From Nocardia huaxiensis (lineage in GTDB: Bacteria > Actinomycetota > Actinomycetes > Mycobacteriales > Mycobacteriaceae): DNA of 64,000 nt. The position numbers and the translations under genes are program-made. Each line of letters starts with the position of its first letter. Position 1 is the first letter of the stretch. The stretch spans positions 5,084,001 through 5,148,000 of the forward strand of contig NZ_CP059399.1 in NCBI RefSeq assembly GCF_013744875.1, in the 5' to 3' direction. This document shows, piece after piece, positions 49,674 to 61,600 of the stretch. The notes beneath the pieces are model-generated. The model ran no database searches and was not told the DNA's origin. It was given only the letters and a program-made list of their open reading frames with translations.

Positions 49674-52600
49674 CACGCCTCCCGATTCCTGTTCATGCGG
49701 CGCAGCGCGGGCCGCTGCCGCGCCCTGCTCGCCGCCGCGCATCGCTGCGCGACCTCGGCCACCGTGGGGCCCTCGAAGATTTCCCGCACCGGAAGCTCGG
49801 CGCCGAGCTCGGTGCGGATCCGGCTGACCAGCCGGGTGGCCAGGAGTGAATGGCCGCCCAGCACGAAGAAGTCGTCGTCGACGCCGACCCGGTCCACGCC
49901 GAGGATCTCGGCGAACAACCCGGCCAGCAGCCGCTCCCGGTCATCGCGCGGCTCGCGATAGGCCACGCCCGCACCGGGTTCCGGTTCCGGCAGTGCGTGG
50001 CGGTCGAGCTTGCCGTTGGCGAGCACGGGCAGGGCGTCGAGTACGACGATCGCCGCGGGCACCAGGTATTGCGGGAGCCGGCCGAGCAGGAAGCGGCGCA
50101 GCTGCGCCGCTTCGGTCCCCTCGGCCCAGGACGGCGTCACCACATAGGCGACCAGCTGCGGCCCGGCCGAACCCGAGGCGCGGGCCAGCACCACGGCCTG
50201 CGTGACCGCGGGGTGGGTGGCCAGCACGGCTTCGATCTCACCCGGCTCGATGCGCAGACCGCGGATCTTCACCTGGTCGTCGGCGCGGCCGAGGAACTCG
50301 AGCGTGCCGTCGCGGGTCCAGCGCGCCAGATCGCCGCTGCGATACAGCCGCCCGCCCGTGCCGGTGAACGGGTTCGCGACGAAATGCGCGGCCGTCAGGC
50401 CGGGCTTGCCCCAGTAGCCCTGTGCCACACCCGATCCGCCGATGTACAGCTCGCCCGTGACGCCGAGGGGCGCCCGGCGCATCCGCTCGTCCAGGACGTA
50501 GAGAGCGGTGCCGGTGGCAGGCGAACCCAGTGGCGGCACACCGGAATTCACGGTGAGCGGCCCCGACAGCGTCGCGGTGACGGTGGTTTCGGTGGGACCG
50601 TAGGCATTGAGCAGCACCTGCCGCGCCGCGAACCGGTCCACGACCTCGACGGGGCACGGTTCACCACCCACGATCACGGTGGCGTCGGCGGGCAACTGCC
50701 CGGGCAGCATCGCCAGGGCCGAGGGGGTCACATTGAGGTAATCGACCCGGTGCCGTGCCACGAAGTCGGTGAATCCCGGTCCGGGCAGGGCCTGTTCGTC
50801 ATCGGGCACCACCGCGGTCGCACCGGTGAGCAGCGCGGTCCACAGGTTCACCACCGAGACGTCGAACGACAGCGCGGCCCACTGGAGAATCCGGCTGTGC
50901 GCGGTGACACCGGCCCGCGCGACATGTGCGGCCACCGTATCCGGGATACCGGCATGGGTGACCGCGACGCCCTTGGGTCTGCCGGTGGTTCCCGAGGTGT
51001 ACAGCACGTACGCGACCTGCCGGGGGTCGGGGAAGGGCAGACGGACGATCGGGCGGTGCGCGAGATCCGGTGCGGTCACGTCGAGCACGGGGTGATCGGG
51101 TGCCAGTGCGCGCATGCGCTCCAGCAGCGCGGCGGTAGTGAGCACCGCTGTGGCGCCGGAATCGGTGAGCAGCAGGCGAATTCGCTCGTCGGGATGGCCC
51201 GGATCGATCGGCACGTATGCCGCGCCGGACTGGAGCACCGCGACCACGGCGGTCACCGCGTCGGCGGTGCGGGGGAGTGCGATCGCCACCACGGCGCCGG
51301 CGCTGATGCCCGCCTCGGCCAGTGCGCCGGCCAGTCGAGCCGCTGCTTCGTCCAGCTCGCGATAGGACCATTCCCGGTCGTCGGCGAGCACCGCCGTTGC
51401 CTCCGGCGTCTGCCGCACCCGGTCCGCGAACAGCTCCGGAAGCGAAGGGCACGAAGGGGTTTCGCGTCCGGCGGTGGTATTGCCGAGGTGATCGAGCACC
51501 GCGTATTCCCGTGCGTCGAGCACGTCCACGCACACCAGCGGACGCGCGGGCTCGGCGCAGGCCGTGGCCAGCACCCGCAGGTACTTGTCGATCAGTGCGG
51601 CCACGCTGGATCGGTCGAACAGGTCCGTCGCGTACTCGACCGACCCGTGCCACGGCGCACCGGTCGGTGCGTCGAAGATGTCGAAGGCCAGATCGAATCG
51701 GGCGGCGGCGATCTCCAATGGCACCGGATCGACGCGGACACCCGATATGTCGAAGCTGGGCGCCAGGGTGTTGTGGAAGGCCAGCGACACCTGGAACAAC
51801 GGGTGGTGCGCGGGCGAGCGCACCGGGTCCAGTAGCTCCACCAGCAATTCGAACGGTGCGTCCTGATGGGTGTAGGCGGCCAGCGCCTTACCGCGCACCT
51901 GCGCCAGCAACTCGGTGAACGATTCGCGCCGGTCGATCGCGACCCGCAGCACCCAGGTGTTGACGAAGAAGCCGACCAGGTCGTCGAGTGCCTCGTCGGT
52001 GCGCCCGGCGATCGGGGAGCCGATCGAAATATCGTCTCCCGCACCGATTTCGGCGAGCAGCACGGCCAGGCCGGCCTGCAGCACCATGGCGGGCGTGGCG
52101 CCCGAATCCCGGGCCACCCGCTCGATCGCGGTGCGCAGCGGTGCGTCGATGGTCAAGCCGACCCGGTCGCCGCGGTAGCTCGCGACCGGCGGACGCGGCC
52201 GATCGGTGGGCAGCCGCAGCAGTTCCGGGAGCCCTTCGAGTTCCTTTCGCCAGTAATCGAATTGGGTGCTGAGGCGACTGCCGGGATCGTCGGCCGAGCC
52301 CAGCAGCTCGTGCTGCCAGATCGCGTAGTCGCTGTAGCGCACCGGCAGCGGCGTCCACTCCGGAGCGCCGTCGCCGCTGCGAGCGGCATAGGCGCGCAGG
52401 AGATCCCGCACCAGCGGAGTGGCCGACCAGCCGTCGGCGGCGATGTGGTGGATCACCAGCGCCACGACATAGGACTGCGGCCCGCCGCGCACGATCAGAG
52501 CGCGCACCGGAATCTCGTTCGCCAGGTCGAACCGGTGGGCGGCGAATTCGGTGAGCACCGTGGCCATTTCGTCCTCGGTGCCGACCGGGACGAGCGACAG

Positions 52601-55600
52601 CGGCACCTCGGCGCGGCTCATCGGCAGTACCCGCTGGATCGGCGCGCCATCGACCTCCTCGAACACCGTCCGCAGCGTCTCGTGCCGCTCCACCACATCG
52701 GTGAGCGCGCCGCGCAGCGCCTCCACCTGCACCGGACCGGTCAACCGGACAGCCATGGGCAGGTTGTAGGTCGCCGACGGTCCTTGGAACCGCTGGATGA
52801 ACCAGAGCCGGCGCTGCCCGTGCGACAGCGGGCGCGGCGCGGTGCGCGCGGCCGGGCGCAGCGGGGGCCGCACGGCGTCGCCGGAGTCCAGCCGCTCGGC
52901 CAGTGCGGCCACCGTGCGGGCCTCGAACACCGTCTGGATCGGAACCTCCACGCCGAGCTCGGCGCGCATGCGGCTGACCAATCGGGTGGCGAGCAGCGAA
53001 TGCCCGCCCAGAGCGAAGAAGTCGTCGTCGATGCCGACCGGGTCCGCGCCGAGCAGCTGCTGGAACAGACCCGCCAGCACCTGCTCGGGCGCGGTGCGCG
53101 GAGCCCGGAAGCGCACGCCCGCGGTGAATTCCGGTTCCGGAAGCGCGAGCCGGTCCAGTTTGCCGCTCGGAGTGGTGGGGAATCGCGGCAGCACGAGCAC
53201 GGCCGCGGGCACCATGAACTCGGGCACCCGCTCGGCGGCGAAACGGCGCAACTGCTCCGGCTCAGGAGCGGGCATGGTGGCATCGGGGACCACGTAGCCG
53301 ATGAGCCGCGGGCCGCCCGCGCCGTCGCGGACCACCGCCACCGCGGCGCTCACGCCCGGATGCGCCAGCAGCGCCGCTTCGACCTCCTCGAGTTCCACCC
53401 GGAAACCCCGGATCTTGACCTGATGGTCGGCGCGGCCCGCGTAGTCGAGTTCCCACGCGCCCGCCACGCCGGGCACGAGCCGGCCGAGGTCGCCGGTGCG
53501 GTACATGCGCCGTCCGGGCACGAACGGATCGGCCACGAAACGCTCCGCGGTCCGGCCCGGATCGCGGTGGTAGCCGCGGGCCAGTTGGCAACCGCTGACA
53601 TAGATTTCACCGATCGCGCCCGGCGCGGTGCGCGACAGGTCGGTATCGAGCAGGTACACCCCGGCTCCGGGCACCGGCCGGCCGAGCGGGATGCGCTGGG
53701 TGTCGGCCACCTCGGTCATCAGAACATCGCCGGCGACCTCGGACGAACCGTAGGAGTTCACCACCGTCGCCCACGGCGACACCCGGCGCAGCGCGGAGAC
53801 GGTGGCCGCGTCCAGGGCCTCGCCGCTGGTGATCCAGCGCCGCAGGCGACGTAGCCGCTCGGGCGCGGAATCGGCCAGCGCCGCGGCGAAACTCGGGACC
53901 GCCAGGAACTGGTCGGCGCGATGCGCGCGGATGAGTTCGGCCAGTGCGACACCGTCCTTCGCCTCGCGATCGTCGGCCACGACGACCCGGGCGCCGGCGA
54001 TCAGTCCGCCGAGCAGTTCGGTGGTGCCGTCGATGAAGCTTGCCGAACTCTTGGCCACCCGGATCTGCCCGTCCCACCGTTCGGCGGCCCAGGCGAGGCG
54101 ATTGGCCAGTGCCGCATGGGTGCCCGCGACACCCTTGGGCGTACCGGTGGATCCGGAGGTGTACACCAGATACGACAGCGAGCCCGGCAGCGGCGGCGCG
54201 AGTTCACCGGCCGGGGTCGTCGGCAGATCCTCCAGGCACGCCAGCGGTGTGGTGACCGCGGGCAGGCGCTGTGCGGTCGCGCGATCGGTCAGCAGTATCA
54301 CCGGCCGGGCGTGGCCGATCATGAACTCGATGCGGTCGGGCGGATAGGACGGGTCGAGGGGCAGGTAGGCGCTGCCGGCGTACAGCACGGCGAGCAGTGC
54401 GATCGGAAGCTCCGCCGAACGGGGCAGTGCGACAGCGACGATCGCATCGCGCCCGGCCCCGCGTGCGGCCAGCGCCCCGGCGAGGGTGCGCGCGCGATCG
54501 GCCACCTCGCCGTAGGTCAGCTGGGTGGTGCCGGAGACCAGCGCGACCGCGTCGGGGGTGCGGCGCACCTGCTCCTCGAACAGGCTCACCACGGTGGTCT
54601 CCGCGCTGGTCGCCGGGGCGAGACCGTCCCAATCCGTGTGCAGGCGTTGCAGTTCCGCGTCCTCGAGGAGATTCACCGCCGACAGCGCCAGTCCGGGATC
54701 GGTCGTGACGCGGCGCAGCAGGGTCAGATAGCGATCGACGAGCGCCCGCACGGTATCGGCGTCGAACAGGTCGGTGGCGTATTCGACATAGCCGTGCCAC
54801 TGCTCGGGATCGTCGATGATGTTGAACCACAAATCGAAACGCGCCGTGCCGGTGGCCACCGGCAGCAGGGTGACCGCCGCACCCGGGAATCCGATATCCG
54901 GGACGGCATTGTTCTGGAAGGCGAACGACACCTGGAACAGCGGATTGTAGGCCGCCGACCGGACCGGATTGAGCAGCTCCACCATGCGCTCGAACGGGGC
55001 ATCCTGATTGGCGTAGGCCGCCAGCGCCTTCCGGCGCACCTGCGCGAGCACCGCCGCGAAGGAGTCGTCCGGCGCGAGGCCGACGCGCAGAATCCAGGTA
55101 TTGACGAAGAAGCCGACCAGCTCGTCCAGCGCCGCGTCCGTGCGGCCCGCGATCGGCGAGCCGATCGGAATATCGCGGCCCGCACCGAGTTTCGACAGCA
55201 GGACCGCCAGCGCCGCCTGCAGCACCATGGCGGGCGTCGCCCCGGAGTGCTCGGCCAGCGCGCGCACGGCCGCCCGCAGGTCGGCGTCGATCGTGAGTTC
55301 CAGGGTGTCGCCGCGATGGCTGGCCACCGGCGGCCGCGGCCGGTCCGTGGGCAGCGCGAGCAGGTCGGGGAGCCCGGTCAGTTCATTGCGCCAGTAGTCG
55401 AGCTGCCGGGCCAGCAGGCTCGTGGCATCGTTCTCGGCGCCGAGCAGCTCCTGCTGCCACAGGGTGTAATCCACATACTGCACCGGCAATTCGGGCAGCG
55501 GGGTGGCCTGGCCCGCCAATCGCGCGGCATACGCGTCGACGAGATCACGCACCAGCGGACCGAACGACCAGCCGTCACCGGCGATGTGATGCATCAGCAG

Positions 55601-58600
55601 CACCAGTGTGGTCTCGGTGTCGCCGCGCCGGAAGATGCTCGCGCGCAAGGGAATCTCGTGCGCGAGATCGAAGGGGTGGCGGACCGCCGCGGCCACGGCG
55701 GCCGCGGGATCGCCGACCTCGGCCACCTGCACCGGTACCTCCACACCGGCTGCCGGTAGCACCAGCTGAACCGGAATGCCGTCCGTCTCACCGAATATCG
55801 TGCGCAGGCTCTCGTGCCGGCAGACCACATCCTGCACGGCCCCGGCCAATGCGCCGGGGTCGACCGAGCCGGTCAGGCGCACCACCATCGGCATGTTGTA
55901 GGTGGCCGACGGCCCCTCGAAGCGGTGGATGAACCACAGCCGGCGCTGCGCGAACGACAGCGGGACGGCCGCCGGTCGCGGCACGGGCCGCAAGGGGATT
56001 CGCACCAGCGCGGTGTCATCGAGCCGTTCGGCGAGCTCGCGCACCGTGGTGGCCTCGAACACCGTCCGGATCGGCACCTCGACGCCCAGCGCCGAGCGAA
56101 TCCGGCTCACCAGGCGCGTGGCCAGCAGGGAATGTCCGCCGAGCGCGAAGAACCCGTCGTCGATACCGACCCGATCCAGGCCGAGCACCTCGGCGAACAG
56201 TTCTGTCAGCGTTCGCTCGCGGTCGGTGCGCGGCGCGAGGTAGGCCGCGCCCGCCTCGAAGTCCGGTGCGGGCAGCGCCGCCCGATCGAGCTTGCCATTG
56301 GGCGTCAGAGGGAATCGGTCCACGACCACGATGGCGGCGGGAACCATGAACTCGGGCAGCCGCTCGGCCACGAAACGCCGCACCTGCGCGAGCCGTTCCA
56401 CCGCACCGGGGTCACTGGCGTAGGCGCCGGGGGAGCGGTCGGCCGTCCCGGCGAACAGATCGCCCAGGCATACGGTGTCGGCGTCGGGGCCGGTGAAGAC
56501 CACGTCCATGGCCCCCGGCACGGTGGACCAGGTGACCAGCGCGGTGTACCCGCACCGCGCGGCCAGGGCGTGCAGCTCTTCGGGGGTCAGGGCGTCCGGT
56601 GTCGAAGCCGCTGCGGCGGAACGGATCTCGGCGAGATCGGCCGCGGTGTCCAGTGCGCGTGCGGCGGCCACGTCCGGTGCGAGACCGGCGTGCGGGACGG
56701 CCGCGAAACGCACAGTCTCCGGCCGGACTTCGGTGAGATGGCGCTCCATTGCCGTATGGCCGGAGTAGTCGATCCGCTCGACCCCGGCCAGGGAGCGCAC
56801 CGCGACCGGACCCTTGCGGAGCACGACTTCGTAGCGGTAGCAGGTCAATTCATTGATCGAGGCCCCGCGCTTGAGGCGGATGTCGACCGCGGCGATGTCC
56901 GCGCTCCGCTGGGCCAGCGCCGTGAAGAACTCCGGGGCGAGCAGAAGCTCCTTGTCCACCAGCATGTCCCGGCGCAGCAGGGCACGCAACGCGTCGAGAT
57001 CCGAAGGCGCGGTGGGATCCTGCAAGCGCACGCCGGTGACGAACTCGCGCAGCAGCGCGTGATTGCGGATATCGCCGAGATACAGGCTGCCGCCGGGTTT
57101 CAGCAGGCGCATGGCCTGATCGATGACATCGACCAGATACGCGGCATTGGGGAAGTACTGGACCACGGAGTTCACCACGATGGTGTCGAAGTGGTTCTCC
57201 GGCAGCCCCTCGGTCTCGTCGGCGGCCCGCACCAGCAGTTCCACCCGATCCGCCCAGTCCCCGGCGCCGGCCAGCCGCCGCCGCAGGTTGGCGATGGTCG
57301 CTCCGGAAAAGTCCGTGCCCCAGTAGGTTTCGCATTCGGGGGCGAGCCGGGCCAGCAGCAGTCCGGAGCCGACGCCGATCTCGAGCACCCGGCGGGGCGC
57401 GAGGGCGCGAATCCGGTCCACGACCGCCGACTGCCACTCCAGCATCTGTGCGAGCGGAATCGGCTCTCCGGTATAGCTGCTGTTCCAGCCGCTGAAATCG
57501 GAGCCCAGCGCGAGCTCGCCCTGATCCGGGACATAGACCTCGGAGCCGGTGTAGAGATCGTCGTAGACCTGATGCCACTGCGCGACCAGATCGGCGTCGG
57601 GTTCGGCCTCGCGCCGCAGGGCCGCTTCCGGGTCGAAGACCACGTAGCCGACGAGCTGTTTCCCCGCATCGGCGGCCGTGCCGGTCCGGGCCACCACGGC
57701 GGCCTGCGCGACCGCCGGATGCGCGCGCAGCACCGCTTCGACCTCGCCCGGTTCGATCCGGAAGCCGCGCACCTTCACCTGATCGTCGACCCGGCCGACG
57801 TACTCGATGGCCCCGGCGGCCGTCCAGCGCACCAGATCACCGGAGCGATACATGCGGCTTCCCCTGTCCCCGAAGGGATTCGCGACGAAGCGGCCGGCTG
57901 TCAGGCCGGGCCGCCCGCGGTAGCCGCGGGTCACGCCGTCGCCGCTGATCCACAGCTCCCCGACGACACCCACCGGCACCGGTCGCAGGCCCTGGTCGAG
58001 CACGAAGACGCGCACATTGCCCAGGGGCATACCGATCGGCACGTCGTCGTCATGGCCGTGCCCGGGGTGCGGGTAGCTGGTGGCGAAGGTGGTCGTTTCG
58101 GTCGGGCCATAGACGTGCACCAGCCGTGTCCGTGGTGCGGCGGTCACCGCGCGCCCGAAGATCCGCGCCGAGACGCCCTCACCGCCGGTCCATACTTCCC
58201 GCAGTGCGGCAAGGGTTTCCGGGGACTGCTCGACCAGCATGTTGAACAGCACGGTGGTCAGGAACAGGGCGGTGACCCGGTGGGTGCGCACCTGCTCGGC
58301 GATGGTGTCGATTCCGGTGCGCCCGGGCGGCGCGACGACGACCGTGCCGCCGCGAACCAGCGGAACCCAGATTTCGTAGGTGGAGGCATCGAAGGACACC
58401 GAGGACTGCATGAGCACCCGGTGATGCGCGTCCGACCATGCCGTTCCCGCAACGAGATTCACGATATTGCGGTGGCTGACGGCGACCGCCTTGGGCAGAC
58501 CGGTGGAGCCGGAGGTGTAGACGAGATAGGCCAGATGCTGCGGGCGCGTGCCGGACGAAGCGGGAGCCGCGGCGGTGTCCGCGGATTCCGCATCGAGGAG

Positions 58601-61600
58601 AACGCGTGGAATCCGGTTGCCGGGCAGTACATCCGGAGTGTCGGTGACGGCGTCGGTGAGGATCAGCACGGGCCGGGCATCGGCGAGGATGTAGCCGTTG
58701 CGGTCACTCGGATACGCCGGATCGATGGCCAGATAGCAGCCGCCCGCCTTGAGCACCGCGAGCAGCGCGACGATCAGCTCGGGCGAGCGCGGCAGCGCCA
58801 CCGCCGCGACGGTGTCCGGGCCGAGACCGTGGGCCATCAGGCGCGCGGCCAGCGTCTCGGCCCGCTGGTCCAGCTCGCGATAAGTCAGCCGCCGCGTGCC
58901 GGATTCGAGGGCGACGGCATCCGGGGTCCGGCGCACCTGCCGGGCGAACAGCTCTGGCACGGTCACCGCCGGCACGGCCGAACCGCCCGCATTCCAGTCG
59001 ATGAGCATGCGCTCGCGCTCGGCGTCGTCGAGCAGTTCGATACCGCCGACCCGCGTCCTCGGTTCGGCCAGCACCTGATCGAGCACGCGATGGAATCGGG
59101 CGATCAACTGCTCGACGGTCGCGCGGTCGAACAGATCGGTGGCGTATTCGACGAACCCGGCGTAGCCGCCCGAATCATCCAGGGCGTCACCGAGACTGAA
59201 GAACAGATCGAAGCGCGCGGTGCCGGTCGGCGCCGGCAGCACCTCCACCTCGAGTTCGGGGAACGGCGAGGCGGGCAGTGCGGTGTTCTGCAGGGCGAAC
59301 GCCACCTGGAACAGTGAATGGTGCGCGGTGGACCGCAGCGGATTGAGCAGTTCCACCAGCCGCTCGAACGGCGCGTCCTGATGGGCGTAGGCGGCCAGCG
59401 CCTTGTCCCGGACCCCGGCGAGCACCTCCTCGAAACCGGCGTCGGCCGTCACCCGCGCGCGCAGCACCCAGGTGTTGACGAAGAAGCCCACCAGTTCGTC
59501 GAGGGCGGCGTCGGTGCGCCCGGCGATCGGCGCGCCGATCGGAATATCTTGTCCGGCCCCGAGTTTGAACAGCAGCACGGCCAGCACCGACTGCAACACC
59601 ATGGACGGGGTGGTCCCGGTGTCGCGGGCCAGCTCGTGGATCGCGCGCCGCTGCCGGGCATCCAGGTGCAGGGGCGCGAGATCGCCACGGTAGCTGGCGA
59701 TCTGGGGCCGGGACCGGTCGGCGGGCAGGGTGATGAGTTCGGGCAGATCATGCAGTTCGGCCCGCCAGTAGGCGATCTGACGTGCCAGCAGACTGTCCGG
59801 ATCGTCCTCGGATCCGAGCAATTGCTGTTGCCACAGTGTGTAATCGGCGTACTGCACGGGCAGGGGCCGCCAGTCCGGCGCGCCGTCGGCGCAGCGCGCG
59901 CGGTAGGCGCGGCCGAGATCGCCGATGAGCGGCGCGAACGACCAGCCGTCACCGGCGATGTGATGGACGAGCAGCATCAGGACGTGCTCGTCGCCGCCGG
60001 ATCGCAGCAGGGTGGCGCGGATCGGGAGTTCTGCGGACAGATCGAAGCGGTAGCGCGCGCTATCGGCAAGCGCGGCAGCGAGATCGGCGGCATCGTGTAC
60101 CGGGATGCGGACCGGCGCCGCTTCCGGGCCCAGCACGACCTGCACCGCCGAACCGTCGATCTCGCGGAACACGGTGCGCAGGCTCTCGTGCCGCGCGATC
60201 ACATCGGCCAGGGCTCGGCCGAGCGCGTCCACGTGCAGCGTGCCCCGCAGCCGCACGGCGATGGCCATGTTGTAGGTGGCCGAAGCGCCCTCGTAGCGGT
60301 GGATGAACCACAGGCGCTGCTGCGCATACGACAGCGGGAGCCGATCCGGGCGGCGCATCGGCCGCAGGTCGGGCCGGGCCGCGGCCTCGCCGTGCAAGCG
60401 CTGGGCCAGCCCGGCCACGGTGGGTGCGTCGAAGACCGCGCGAATGGGCACCTCGACGTGCAGCGCGTCGCGGATCGCGCTGACCAGGCGGGTGGCCAGC
60501 AGCGAATGCCCGCCCAGGGCGAAGAAGTCGTCCTCGGTCCCGACCCGTTCGACGCCCAGCAGCTTCTCGAACAGGCCCGCGAGCACCCGCTCCCGCTCGG
60601 TACGGGGCGCACGATAATCTCCGGTGGCGAACTGCGGTTCCGGCAGCGCGGATCGGTCCAGCTTGCCATTGGGGGTCAGCGGCAACCGGTCCAGCGCCAC
60701 GATGGCGGCGGGAACCATGAAGGCGGGCAGGCGTTCCGCGAGGCGCTGCCGCACCCGGGCCACGTCCACCGGACCGGCCGAGGTGATGTAGCCCAGCAGT
60801 CCCGCGCCGCCGGGCCGCACGGTCACCACGGCCTGGGCCACCTCGGGGTCGGCGGCCAATGCGGCCTGCACCTCACCGATTTCGATGCGGTAGCCGCGAA
60901 TCTTGACCTGATCGTCGGCGCGGCCCAGATAGTGCAGCACGCCGTCGGCCCGCCTGCGCACCACATCGCCGGTGCGGTACATGCGCCCGCCGTCGACCGG
61001 ATCGGCGAGGAATCTGGTCGCGGTCAGTCCCGCGCGGCCGAAGTATCCGCGCCCGACCTGGCCGCCGGCCACATACAGTTCACCGGGCACCCCGATCGGC
61101 ACCGGGCGCAGCCGCGAATCCAGCACGTGCACACGCACATTCGGCAGCGGCAGGCCGATCGGCACCGGGCCGGACACCGGCTCGCCGGTGGTGGTGAACG
61201 CGGTCACCACCACGGTGGTCTCGGTCGGGCCGTAACCGTTGACGAGCCGCAGGCCCGGCGCGTGGGCGCGGGCGCGGTCGACGAGGTCACCGGTGAACGG
61301 CTCACCCATGAGCACGAGTTGATCCGGGGCGGGCGCGGTGTCGCCGGTGAGCTCGGCGAAGGCCGAGGGGACGGTGCTGAGGATGCCGCCGGTCAGGGGT
61401 GTGTGCTCGAGAACGGCGAGCACGTCGTCGAGGATTTCCACGCAGCCGCCCGCGGCGAGCGTGCCGAAGATCTCGAAGACCGAGACGTCGAAGGCGGTTG
61501 ACGTGGTGGCCCGCATCGGCCCGGAATCCGGCTGTCCCGCCAGGGATTTCGCGGCCAGCACGTGATGCGCCAGGTTCGCATGGCTGATGGCCACACCCTT

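Noticed and set aside
49660..49690. A sequencing frameshift joining the two NRPS genes into one
   Set aside because: A well-placed GGGAGG four bases before the ATG and the TGATG coupling argue for a real gene boundary, although a past fission is likely; kept as a finding instead.
55814..59317. A 1167-codon open frame on the plus strand inside the NRPS gene, and several others of 400-740 codons
   Set aside because: They run antisense to NRPS domains with complete motifs. At this GC level the opposite strand stays open by codon bias alone; their translations are low-complexity Gly/Arg/Val/Gln with no domain.
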